Below, one piece after another: positions 25,430 to 34,105 of a stretch of DNA of 50,411 bases. The notes under the pieces are model-generated. The model saw only the letters and a list, made by a program, of their open reading frames with translations, did not search any database and was not told the origin of the DNA. The translations under genes were made by a program, and so were the position numbers. The number at the start of each line of letters is the position of its first letter. Position 1 is the first letter of the stretch. The DNA is from Pseudomonadota bacterium. GTDB lineage: Bacteria; Pseudomonadota; Gammaproteobacteria; Legionellales; Legionellaceae. The stretch spans positions 1 through 50,411 of the forward strand of contig JAIUOG010000005.1 in NCBI GenBank assembly GCA_020161725.1. The letters are read 5' to 3'.

Positions 25430-27037
25430 ATGTGTTTTAATTTTAGCCATTTTACTTATTTAGTAAATATTTTGCTTTACTCTATTCCTTTTGCAATTCT
25501 TGTTGGCCTAAGCTCGTCTCTGTATGCAACGACAGCGAAGACGCTTTACGCTAATGAAGAAGTGAAAAAAGCAGAAGTCAATTTATCGAAAGCCATTAAA
25601 AATCCCGAATACATGCTCAATAATTGGCTGGAATTGCCATTGGCTCCGCCATCGAATGGCAATAAATCCTTAAAATTAAGCTTAAGAGAAGCTATTTTGC
25701 TAGCACTTCGCTACAACCCTAATATTCAAAATGCGGAGCTAGATAGAATTATTCAACGCTATCAATTGCGTTTAGCTCATAATGAGTTTGAATTACAATA
25801 CGCCTTAGGGGGGGCCGCGGCTGTTGAAAGGAGCCGTTTTAGTGGTGTGGGTTCTGCTTCTAATAAAAGTTTTCTTGCTACACCTGAAATGAATTTACGT
25901 ACCAAATTAGGGACGCAAATGGGTTTGAATATAGCCAATAATGTGTCTAATTACAGTAGTTATACGCCTGTTTTAAATTTTTCTATCAATCAACCTCTGC
26001 TGAGAGGTTTTGGCAAGGCTGTTAATGAAGCTCGTTTGCTCGATGCTATCGATAATGAATGGCTTAATAAATTAAATTTACAGCAATCAGTGATGGACCA
26101 AGTTACTGAGGTGATTAATGCCTATAGAGCTTTAATTTTGAGTGGTAATAATTTGCAAACACAGCAACTGCAATTAGTTGAAGCACAAAAAACCTATGAG
26201 AGTAATGAAAAAAGAATTAAGGCAGGCCAGCTTGAGCCAACGGGTAATATTCAGCCCTCCTACCAAATCGAATCCTTAAGTTTAATGGTTGAGCAGGCAC
26301 AATTTGATTTTGAATCAGCGGCCTTGCAGTTAATCCAAACTATTGGTCTTGACCCGAAAATGCATCTTGCGGTTCCCAGTGATGTTGAAATGGGCGAGAT
26401 AGTTGTTCCCCGATTACAAGAATCACTGGATTGGGCTTTTCAGCATAATGTGCAGTATTTAGCGCAAAAGATGCTGTTACGTGCGGATGAAAGAGCCTAT
26501 CAAGTTGCTAAAAACGAACAGCTTTGGCAGCTTGATGTGGGGGCGAATGTGCAATCAGGTATGGTTAATGATTTAAGTGCGAGACGAGGTTTTGCCTCAA
26601 TCTATAATGGCCAAAATTTAAATGAAACGGCGCGATTAACCTTAACTATTCCTCTACATGATTTAAGCCGGCGCAGCCAACTTATCAATGCTAAAGTAAG
26701 ATTAGAAAAAGATAAATTAAACCTCATTAATTTAAAACGTAGTTTGGAAACCACGATTACCAATATTATTAATAGCATTGGTTCTTTAGCTAAACGCTAT
26801 CGTTTAGCAGAAAAACAAGTAAGCTTAGCTGAAAAAGCCTATTTTCTAGAGAAGAAAAAGCAGGAAGCAGGTATTGCTTCATCCCTTGATGTTAACAATA
26901 CGCAAAATCAATTAATTCAAGCCAAAGTAGGCTTAATAGGCGCTAAAATCGCTTATCTTAACCAAATCTCAGCTCTTGAGCGCCTATTAGGAAAAACGCT
27001 TGAGCGTTGGCAAATAAAACTTAGGTATGGTGAATGA
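25430..27037 (+). CDS. TolC-family outer membrane efflux protein
   Basis: A 535-residue outer membrane channel of a tripartite efflux pump. The reading frame extends upstream to 25208, but that part translates element R3. The ATG at 25430 gives a plausible signal sequence (VNILLYSIPFAILVGLSSSL, then YA), although no good ribosome-binding site is visible. Two OEP repeats are evident: SLREAILLALRYNPNIQNAE, with INQPLLRGFG, then LQESLDWAFQHNVQYLAQK, with ARLTLTIPLHD and the closing LLGKTLERW. It is the first of four genes with overlapping ends (TolC, adaptor, ATPase, permease). Confidence 0.85.
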   Translation: MCFNFSHFTYLVNILLYSIPFAILVGLSSSLYATTAKTLYANEEVKKAEVNLSKAIKNPEYMLNNWLELPLAPPSNGNKSLKLSLREAILLALRYNPNIQNAELDRIIQRYQLRLAHNEFELQYALGGAAAVERSRFSGVGSASNKSFLATPEMNLRTKLGTQMGLNIANNVSNYSSYTPVLNFSINQPLLRGFGKAVNEARLLDAIDNEWLNKLNLQQSVMDQVTEVINAYRALILSGNNLQTQQLQLVEAQKTYESNEKRIKAGQLEPTGNIQPSYQIESLSLMVEQAQFDFESAALQLIQTIGLDPKMHLAVPSDVEMGEIVVPRLQESLDWAFQHNVQYLAQKMLLRADERAYQVAKNEQLWQLDVGANVQSGMVNDLSARRGFASIYNGQNLNETARLTLTIPLHDLSRRSQLINAKVRLEKDKLNLINLKRSLETTITNIINSIGSLAKRYRLAEKQVSLAEKAYFLEKKKQEAGIASSLDVNNTQNQLIQAKVGLIGAKIAYLNQISALERLLGKTLERWQIKLRYGE

Positions 27038-28155
27038 AACCTTTCATTTTAATTTTATTAATAAGCCTTTTAGTGGCTTGTTCTTCCAAAGAAGAAAATA
27101 AAGCGGTTAGATCAGTTGAAGTAACCTCTGAGAATCTACATAAGAGTCTTTATTTCACAGGGACTATCTCACCTTTAAAGGAATCAAGTTTAATAAGTCC
27201 TATGGATGCAATTGTAGAAACGGTACATTGTCATTATGGCCAATGGGTTAAAAAGGGGGAGTTAATTTACACCCTTAATTCAACAGCGCTACAGAAGCAA
27301 TACAACGATACTTTGACTGAATATTTGAAATCAAAAGATAGTTACACTATTGCTAAGACTAAATTTGCAGGCACAAAAGATCTGTGGCAGGCAGGTTTAT
27401 TATCTAAAAATAATTTTTTAAGTGAGAAATCAAGCCTTGCCACGGCAAGGATTAGCCTTATGCAAGCCACGCAAAAATTAAGTGAAATGCTTGAGAAAAT
27501 GGATGAGTCTGGCAAAGATTTATCTAAGCTTAATATGGCTGAATTTGATAAGGTAAGACAGGCTCTCACCGTAAAACATAATTTAATTTATTTAAGAGCA
27601 CCGATGGATGGCATTCTGCTTTACCCTCCTAAAACTAGTGAAAATCATCAAAAGTTAATGGTGGGAACTCAGGCAAAGGCAGGCGAAGTTCTCGCTTTAA
27701 TTGGTGATTTACAAGGAATCAGTATTGAAATTGATGTGCCAGAGATTGATATCGATAAGGTCTATCGTGGCATGAGTGCAACAATAACAGGGGTTGCTTT
27801 AAATAATAAAGTTTTGCATGGCGAGTTAATCGCAGTTAATGCTCAAGCCTCTCAAAATAATAATGGTAATTTACCCTCTTTTAATGCTTTGGTTGAGGTT
27901 AAGAATTTAACGAAAGAAGAACAAGCTCTAATTAAGGTTGGGATGAGTGCGTCTATTGAGTTATCAGTGGATAAGGATAAGCAATTGCTCGTGCCTATTA
28001 GCGCTTTAAAGCAAGAAGAAGGCAAATCAATTGTTAAATTAAAGCAAAAGGATGGTTCTTTTAAAAAACATCCTGTGACAACGGGTTTAGCCTTAGCTGA
28101 TAGAGTCGTTATTCAGTCAGGCCTTAAAGAAAAAGATGTTATCGCCTATGACTAA
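27034..28155 (+). CDS. Periplasmic adaptor of a MacAB-type efflux pump (lipoprotein)
   Basis: A 373-residue membrane-fusion protein linking the inner membrane ABC permease to the TolC-like channel. It has a lipobox LLVAC with lipidated C16, so it is anchored by lipid rather than by the single helix of E. coli MacA. The lipoyl/hairpin region contains DAIVETVHCHYGQWVKKGEL and a long coiled coil (about 85-175). The beta-barrel half includes ISIEIDVPEIDIDKVYRGM and a C-terminal membrane-proximal domain (VPISALKQEEGKSIVKL). ATG overlaps the TolC gene stop by 4 bases (ATGA). Confidence 0.88.
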   Translation: MKPFILILLISLLVACSSKEENKAVRSVEVTSENLHKSLYFTGTISPLKESSLISPMDAIVETVHCHYGQWVKKGELIYTLNSTALQKQYNDTLTEYLKSKDSYTIAKTKFAGTKDLWQAGLLSKNNFLSEKSSLATARISLMQATQKLSEMLEKMDESGKDLSKLNMAEFDKVRQALTVKHNLIYLRAPMDGILLYPPKTSENHQKLMVGTQAKAGEVLALIGDLQGISIEIDVPEIDIDKVYRGMSATITGVALNNKVLHGELIAVNAQASQNNNGNLPSFNALVEVKNLTKEEQALIKVGMSASIELSVDKDKQLLVPISALKQEEGKSIVKLKQKDGSFKKHPVTTGLALADRVVIQSGLKEKDVIAYD

Positions 28156-28846
28156 GAAGCCTTTGGTTCTGCTGCAAGAGATAGAAAAGTCTTTTATTCT
28201 TGCAGAAACAGCTATTCCTGTTTTAAAAAAACTATCGCTAAAGATTAATGAGGGTGAATTAGTTGCCATTCTCGGTGCTTCTGGTTCAGGTAAATCGACC
28301 CTTATGAATATCATTGGCCTATTAGATAAACCAAGCCTTGGCGAGTATTTTCTGCAGGGGAAAGCCGTTTCAAGTTTATCTGAGGATGAATTGGCCTTAT
28401 TACGTAACCAAATGATAGGCTTTGTTTTTCAGCAATTTAATTTATTACCCCGTCTTTCTGTTTTACAAAATGTCTCCTTACCTTTGTTATATCGCAATCT
28501 TTCTTCCCTCGACATCAGACGAAAGGTTGTTAAAGCGCTAACCGAGGTTGGCATGGCTTCTTTTATTGACCATAAACCGACTCAATTATCAGGCGGGCAA
28601 CAACAGCGTATTGCAATTGCCAGGGCCTTAGTTACAGAACCTAAACTTATTTTGGCCGATGAGCCTACTGGTGCGCTCGACTCGACCACCGGCACTGAGG
28701 TTATGGATTTATTTTTAAGGTTAAATAAAGAAGGTAGAAGCTTAATTATTATTACCCACGATGAAAAGATTGCTGAACGTTGTAATAGGCAAATTAGGTT
28801 GCGGGATGGGCAAATTGTCAATGAGGAAAACTATGAATCTGCCTAG
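28136..28846 (+). CDS. ABC transporter ATPase (MacB-type, stand-alone)
   Basis: A 236-residue ATP-binding subunit. It has Walker A GASGSGKST (about 48-56), a Q-loop near VFQQFNLLP, signature LSGGQQQR (151-158), Walker B LILADEPTGALD and the H-loop in IITHDE. It belongs to the LolD/MacB class. In E. coli MacB the ATPase is fused to the permease, whereas here they are separate genes. Another ATG at 28148 overlaps the adaptor stop and is an equally plausible start. Confidence 0.92.
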   Translation: MLSPMTKKPLVLLQEIEKSFILAETAIPVLKKLSLKINEGELVAILGASGSGKSTLMNIIGLLDKPSLGEYFLQGKAVSSLSEDELALLRNQMIGFVFQQFNLLPRLSVLQNVSLPLLYRNLSSLDIRRKVVKALTEVGMASFIDHKPTQLSGGQQQRIAIARALVTEPKLILADEPTGALDSTTGTEVMDLFLRLNKEGRSLIIITHDEKIAERCNRQIRLRDGQIVNEENYESA

Positions 28847-30026
28847 TTATCTTCATGATGGACTAATCAATATTATGGCTTCGAAATTGCGTTCTTTTTT
28901 AGCGCTCTTAGGAATTTTAGTTGGTACAGCCTCTGTTGTCGCTTTAATTAGCTGTGGCCAGTTGGCAACAGAAAAAGCCTTAGATCAGTTTAAGGCCCTG
29001 GGGACTGATTTATTAGCCATCTCAGTTTATCAAAAAACGCCAGGCAAGACGTCTTCTAGTTTGGATGATGAGATAAACCTTAAACAATGGCAGGCTTTGA
29101 AATCATCTAATAAACGCATTTTAGAGCTTGCACCTTATAGTACGACTTATCAAAATATTAGTTTTCAAGGCAAACCACTGCAAGGCGCCATTATCGGTGC
29201 TAATGAATCTTTAGCTAAAATTTTAAATATTGAACTTAGTGCCGGACATTTTGTATCCTTTGTCGACTCCTATGAACATTATTGTGTTCTTGGTGCTAAT
29301 TTAGCGATGCAATTACGTGAATTAAGCTATGATGAGCCTATTGGTAAGCAATTACGAATTGGTAATAATCTCTATACCATTATTGGCATAGCCTCCCATT
29401 GGAAGGAAAGTTCCTTTTTTAACGAAGATATTAATAACGCCGTTATAGTACCCTTAGCCGGCATGGCCTTAGTTAGTAAAGACAGCAAAATTAATAATGC
29501 TGTTTTGTTGCTTGAAGAAAATACTGCAATTGACCCACTCATTGAATCGATAAAAAGCTATATTGAGGCAACAGCACCCAAATTAGCTGTTTTTCCGCGC
29601 TCCGCTAAACAAATTATTGCTAGTATGGAGAATCAAGGGCATATCTTTACTTGGCTTTTAGCTATTATTGGCTCTATTTCACTTCTCGTTGGCGGCATAG
29701 GCATTATGAATATCATGCTCGTTTCTGTCAGCGAAAGAAAAAAAGAAATTGGCATTAGAAAAGCCGTAGGTGCTAAAAACAGTGAAATTCAACAGCTCTT
29801 TTTAGTGGAATCGGTTTTATTGTCCTTCTTAGGTGGTATTGGCGGTGTTATTTTAGGTTTGATTTTTACACGAATACTTGCGTATTTCAGTGAATGGCCT
29901 TTTCATATTCTATTATTACCAAGCCTTGCAGGTTTTATTGTTTCTGTGGCAACAGGTATTTTCTTTGGTTTTTATCCAGCCAAAAGAGCGGCTAATTTAA
30001 CGCCGATTGAATGTTTACGCGTTTAG
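28833..30026 (+). CDS. ABC permease (MacB/FtsX type)
   Basis: A 397-residue inner membrane subunit. The ATG at 28833 is chosen for its GAGGA ribosome-binding site and because earlier codons only duplicate the ATPase 3' end. TM1 (about 20-40, SKLRSFLALLGILVGTASVV) precedes a large periplasmic domain (about 45-275). Three C-terminal helices follow, with the FtsX hallmark SERKKEIGIRKAVGAKNSEI and the terminal PAKRAANLTPIECLRV. With the preceding genes it forms a complete pump, probably for peptides, lipopeptides or macrolide-like compounds; the substrate is unknown. It overlaps the ATPase gene by 14 bases. Confidence 0.9.
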   Translation: MNLPSYLHDGLINIMASKLRSFLALLGILVGTASVVALISCGQLATEKALDQFKALGTDLLAISVYQKTPGKTSSSLDDEINLKQWQALKSSNKRILELAPYSTTYQNISFQGKPLQGAIIGANESLAKILNIELSAGHFVSFVDSYEHYCVLGANLAMQLRELSYDEPIGKQLRIGNNLYTIIGIASHWKESSFFNEDINNAVIVPLAGMALVSKDSKINNAVLLLEENTAIDPLIESIKSYIEATAPKLAVFPRSAKQIIASMENQGHIFTWLLAIIGSISLLVGGIGIMNIMLVSVSERKKEIGIRKAVGAKNSEIQQLFLVESVLLSFLGGIGGVILGLIFTRILAYFSEWPFHILLLPSLAGFIVSVATGIFFGFYPAKRAANLTPIECLRV

Positions 30027-30058
30027 CTTTTCTATCACACCCAACCCTTGATTACGCT

Positions 30059-30271
30059 GCGCTCTGGGGAATTCTGACATTTAATCATGTGCAATATATG
30101 GTCTTTGGGTTCGGTTTTTTGTCATTTCTGCGCGGGCGGGAATCTATTTCTTAAAGTGGCACCTCACTTTGTTTGATAAATGGATTCCCGTCTGCGCGGG
30201 AATGACATAAATTTGAATCATGGTTAGTTTAAATGGCGTTCATCTTGGGTTAAAATGCATCAGGATTGCGC
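30059..30271. repeat. R2 palindromic element, copy B (213 bp)
   Basis: It shares with copy A a central stretch of about 70 bases that is nearly identical (GGGAATCTATTTCTTAAAG... to ...GATAAATGG, then TTCCCG). Ends are GCGCT...TGACATTTAAT and ATGCATCAGGATTGCGC. Its outer flanks, CCTTGATTACGC on the left and CGTATCAAGG on the right, look like the two arms of an R1 hairpin, so this copy may have inserted into an R1 element. The remaining 30272-30363 shows no gene. Confidence 0.7.
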
Positions 30272-30363
30272 CGTATCAAGGCAACAAGAACGATTTAATT
30301 ATTTCTAAACGGTGTTTACATCTACCCTTCTTACCATTTCATTGAAAGGTATCTTTTTGATTT

Positions 30364-30386
30364 ATGTGCATATATAATGCGCACAT
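30364..30386 (+). promoter_or_regulatory. -10 box inside a palindrome upstream of the ankyrin gene
   Basis: ATGTGC-N11-GCACAT surrounds TATAAT (30373-30378). There is no convincing -35, so the promoter may be activator-dependent, or the palindrome may be a repressor site. It lies 28 bases before the start codon. Confidence 0.35.
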
Positions 30387-30413
30387 AATTATTTTTAACG
30401 CAAAGAGCCTTAA

Positions 30414-32666
30414 ATGACAGTTGAATTAGCTGGTTTTTATGAAAACAATCCTGACCTTTTAAAATTATCTCTTAAGGAAAAAAAACAAACGGATTTAGAC
30501 GCAAGTAATTGGTCAACTGCATGGGATGAAGAGACCAAACTAAGTCTGCTTTTCATGGCTTGTTTAGAAAATAAACCTGAAATTGTGAAATATTTATTAA
30601 ATAAGGGTGCTAATCCCAATCTTGGCAGTTCAACAGACACACCTTTAACTATTGCTTGTAAAATGCAGTATGTAGAAATAGTTAAATTGTTATTAGAAGC
30701 GAATGCTGAAGAAACCCCGGATATGGATGGCAATACGCCTCTTTTATTAGCCTTTACTTCTGGTTCAGACGCGATGGTAGCGGCCTTTTCTCCAGATTTA
30801 CGCGATTTAAATAGGTATGAGCTAAATGAGGCAATACCTTTGAAAGTTGCTTGTGAGCAGGGTTGGCTTTTTGCTGTAAAGCAATTACTTAATGAAAAAG
30901 TAGATTATCCTGTGATTAAAGAGTCTATCAGACTAGTCATACTAAATCTGAAGAATTGTTCAAATGAGCAAAGGGCTATTTATGAAGAGATATTGAGTCG
31001 ATTATTGGAGAAATTTAATCTAAATGAAGCGAGCTATCAGTACTTAGTTGTTGAGGGCGGTAACTTATTAGATTTTATTTTTAATACGGATGAAAGTCGC
31101 TATGTCGCTAAAGCATCTAAAATTAATTTTATAAAAGAAATTTCAGTCCATTCTAAGTTGGCTATAGCCTTAATTAAGAAATTTTTAGATATAAAGAATG
31201 ATCATTTAAGAGAGTCTAAATTATCAGCTTTTATGACTTGTTTAAGCACTTTTTATGCATTGGATTTAGCTAAAGCGTATCTTAAAGAGGGTGTCATTAT
31301 TACAGGAACCCAATACGATACTGCCTGGAACCATTTATTGATTGCCTGTCTTAAAGGAGAAACTCTGGAGGTTGAAAGAATTTTAAATGCCTCAATTGAA
31401 GATAATGACAATGATGTTAATGCAATCTCACCCTTAGAAATTGCTTATTTTACAGGTAATAAAGAGTTAATTGCTCTTTTAAAAAAACATAAGATAACGA
31501 ATATAGACACAACAAATGAATTAACCATTTTAAGTTATTATGGACATACCGAATTAGTTATAGGCGCAATGAATTCAGACAGTTTTTCTGAGGAAAAAAG
31601 AGAAGAAGTATTTGAAGCTGCACTTATAAAGCAACATACTGAAATCGCAGAAATTATTTTAGAGTTAGATAAAGGCAAAGTCTTAAAGGATGAAATGTAT
31701 GATTATGCATTTGATCTTGCTTTTTCCTTGGGGAATGTCGATTTAATCAAAAAAATAATTAAGACTTCTGGGGCTTCAATTTCTTCTGATGAGCTTCTCT
31801 CCTTGGCTAGTTTACATAATTGCACAGATTATGCACTTGAGTTACTTAACCTAGGTGCAGACCCTCTTAGTGGAAAATATTACGACATTAGTCCTTTAGC
31901 TAGAGCTATTCATCAAGACAATTTTACCTTAGTTAAAGCGATGATAAGCGCTATTCCTGATAATCATCGATTTAAAAGCTGCATAAAAGATTTTGCGGTG
32001 ATTGCTGCAAGGAAAGGTAATCTTGATATTCTCGATGAACTTTTAAAGTTAAATACGAGACAAGAATATTTAGATTATTGTTTAGTAGAAGCCGCTAAAA
32101 CGAATCAATTAGAGGCTGTTAGATTTTTAATAAATAAAGGGGCTAAGCTTGCAAAGCAACAAGAGCTTAAAGTTTATTTAACAGCCGAAGCCAAAGAGAA
32201 TTCCATTCCCAATTTAACTGCTTTAGCTTGGGTGGTTAAGTTTGGCTTTATTGATATTATGCATGAGTTATTGCCGCTTTGTGATGAGGACGAACTTAAG
32301 GCTATTCTTGATAACTCCGATCTTTCTCCTTGGTCTTCTATGTTATTACCGCTTCACATGAAATATCGAAGCTTAACTAATTTACAATCTCCCAGTTTCC
32401 TAATTCGTCTATTAAGTCATCCGGCAATGAAAGTGGGAGCCGGCCTTTTACTCGGCCTAGGTTTAGCGGCACTTGCAGTCGGTACTTTTGGTATGATTGC
32501 GCCTCTAATTTTAGGTTTGGCTTCAACGATAACTATGGCTATGGTCATTGCTGGAGGAACTGCTTCAGTGGTTGGTGCTGGCCTGTTAGCTGGAAGTATA
32601 TTTGCTACTAAGTCGATGAAGAATGACATAATTGAAGAGCAAAGCAATCCCCTAACCCCGCTATAA
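30414..32666 (+). CDS. Ankyrin-repeat protein with C-terminal hydrophobic segment; candidate effector
   Basis: A 750-residue protein without signal peptide. Ankyrin-type helical repeats run through most of it: SLLFMACLENKPEIVKYLLN, TPLTIACKMQYVEIVKLLLE, IPLKVACEQGWLFAVKQLLN, ISPLEIAYFTGNKELIALLK, and later copies at about 480-515 and 560-580. A Gly/Ala-rich hydrophobic region (about 672-728, VGAGLLLGLGLAALAVGTFG and VVGAGLLAGSIFA) could span a membrane twice. The tail KSMKNDIIEEQSNPLTPL is polar with a Glu pair, the style of Dot/Icm-translocated proteins. Ankyrin repeats bind host proteins in known Legionella effectors. Translocation is inference only. Confidence 0.8.
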   Translation: MTVELAGFYENNPDLLKLSLKEKKQTDLDASNWSTAWDEETKLSLLFMACLENKPEIVKYLLNKGANPNLGSSTDTPLTIACKMQYVEIVKLLLEANAEETPDMDGNTPLLLAFTSGSDAMVAAFSPDLRDLNRYELNEAIPLKVACEQGWLFAVKQLLNEKVDYPVIKESIRLVILNLKNCSNEQRAIYEEILSRLLEKFNLNEASYQYLVVEGGNLLDFIFNTDESRYVAKASKINFIKEISVHSKLAIALIKKFLDIKNDHLRESKLSAFMTCLSTFYALDLAKAYLKEGVIITGTQYDTAWNHLLIACLKGETLEVERILNASIEDNDNDVNAISPLEIAYFTGNKELIALLKKHKITNIDTTNELTILSYYGHTELVIGAMNSDSFSEEKREEVFEAALIKQHTEIAEIILELDKGKVLKDEMYDYAFDLAFSLGNVDLIKKIIKTSGASISSDELLSLASLHNCTDYALELLNLGADPLSGKYYDISPLARAIHQDNFTLVKAMISAIPDNHRFKSCIKDFAVIAARKGNLDILDELLKLNTRQEYLDYCLVEAAKTNQLEAVRFLINKGAKLAKQQELKVYLTAEAKENSIPNLTALAWVVKFGFIDIMHELLPLCDEDELKAILDNSDLSPWSSMLLPLHMKYRSLTNLQSPSFLIRLLSHPAMKVGAGLLLGLGLAALAVGTFGMIAPLILGLASTITMAMVIAGGTASVVGAGLLAGSIFATKSMKNDIIEEQSNPLTPL

Positions 32667-32716
32667 AATTAAGCCTTGATGGAACCTTTAGGCTCCATCA
32701 AGGTTTAATTTTCTTT
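32667..32716 (+). terminator. Strong terminator after the ankyrin gene
   Basis: AAGCCTTGATGGA (32671-32683) pairs with TCCATCAAGGTTT (32694-32706), extended by AATT/AATT outside, then TTTTCTTT. Its arms carry the CCTTGAT/ATCAAGG sequence of the R1 family, so it may be a domesticated R1 hairpin. Confidence 0.8.
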
Positions 32717-32803
32717 AGCTACTATTCAGAAAGTTATAAAAAATATTTTATTCTTGCGTGGTTTAAGTAAAAATATAAAGATATTAAATACTGAAATTTC
32801 GTT

Positions 32804-33952
32804 ATGAAAGAATATGTTATTGTGGGTGCAGGCCCTGCTGCAATTTGTGCTCTAGTCAAATTAATAAGTGCTGGAGTAGCGAGAGATAAACTCTTATGGA
32901 TAGACTCAAAATTTAAAGTTGGCAGCTTCGGTACGGATCTGAGCATTGGATCTAGCGTCCCTGGTAATACGTCGGTGGCTAGCTATCAAAGAGTAAATAA
33001 AGCTATTTATTCTTTATTCGCATCAAGTCTACCTAAAAAAGAATTTGAACTTAATTCCCTTCCCCTCAAAGAGACTTGCCCCTTAAAAATAGCCGCAGAA
33101 CCTTTACAAGAAATCAGTGATTATTTACGAGAATCTGTTCCTACAATCGAAGGTTGGGTTACAGATATTCAAGAAACAAAATCAGGATTGCAATTGAATC
33201 TAAAGTCAGATGATAAGATTCTTGCAAAACGCGCGCTTCTAGCAATTGGTGCTGTACCCAAAACACTCGATTTACCTGATTCAATTACGCTTATCCCGCC
33301 TAATATTGCCTTTATTGAATCTGAACTTCAAAAATATATAAAAGCTAATCCAACTATAAAAAAGGTCGCAGTAATAGGCTCATCGCATTCAGCAGCCCTT
33401 GCCGTTATGCATTTATTAAAAGCAGGTATTGCGGTAAAACAATTCATGAATAAAGAATATCTTTTTGCAACGCCTGCGCTTACCAAGGACGGTAAGCCTT
33501 ATACCCAATTTGATAATACGGGATTAAAGGGAGAGGTTGCTGCATTTACTCGCTTTCTTTTAAATGAAGAAAAAAATAATAAGGGGATTTATACTGGGCG
33601 TTGGCAATATTTTATTAACAAAAATAAAGCAATTTCATCAGAAGATTTATCAGGCTGTTCGCATGCAGTAATTACGATAGGTTATAAGCCCGCTTCTACT
33701 TTGCAAATCAATAATTTACCTATTTCTGAAATCCAACATGATAATCGAACAACCCAACTTCAATATAATAAGGGTAAATTTATACCAGGTTTATTTGGCC
33801 TAGGCATTGCTTTTCCTTTAGAAGTAACCGCCTTTTCAGGTGAAGTAGAATTAGCAGTGGGTGTTGAAAAATTTTGGTCAAATATAAATGATAAAATTTT
33901 AAGAGAATGGGAAAATAATCCTGCATTTATAGAAAAAATTTATAGTGGTTAA
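32804..33952 (+). CDS. FAD/NAD(P)-binding oxidoreductase of unknown substrate
   Basis: A 382-residue two-dinucleotide-binding flavoprotein. The N-terminal FAD site is YVIVGAGPAAICAL (about 4-17). A second Rossmann motif, VAVIGSSHSAALAVMHLL (about 187-204), fits NAD(P)H. A late HAVITIGYKPA and GLFGLGIAFP block closes the FAD fold. There is no redox CxxC, so it is not of the thioredoxin-reductase disulphide type; flavin mono-oxygenase-like or NADH oxidase-like chemistry is possible. It is alone between two candidate effector genes, with no signal peptide and no biosynthetic partner nearby. Function not assigned. Confidence 0.72.
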   Translation: MKEYVIVGAGPAAICALVKLISAGVARDKLLWIDSKFKVGSFGTDLSIGSSVPGNTSVASYQRVNKAIYSLFASSLPKKEFELNSLPLKETCPLKIAAEPLQEISDYLRESVPTIEGWVTDIQETKSGLQLNLKSDDKILAKRALLAIGAVPKTLDLPDSITLIPPNIAFIESELQKYIKANPTIKKVAVIGSSHSAALAVMHLLKAGIAVKQFMNKEYLFATPALTKDGKPYTQFDNTGLKGEVAAFTRFLLNEEKNNKGIYTGRWQYFINKNKAISSEDLSGCSHAVITIGYKPASTLQINNLPISEIQHDNRTTQLQYNKGKFIPGLFGLGIAFPLEVTAFSGEVELAVGVEKFWSNINDKILREWENNPAFIEKIYSG

Positions 33953-34105
33953 AATAATTTAAATTCCATAGAAACATGGCTAGAAGTTGCATTGAAACAG
34001 AACCAAGAATTAATGAGGCTAGGTTAAAAATAATACAATCCTCTTAATGTTTTCTTAAGTTTGACTTAATAAAATAGACTATTTTTTGCCAATGTGGAAA
34101 TAAAA

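Noticed and set aside
30059..30271. Insertion sequence remnant with transposase
   Set aside because: No open frame with transposase motifs lies in or beside any of the palindromic elements.
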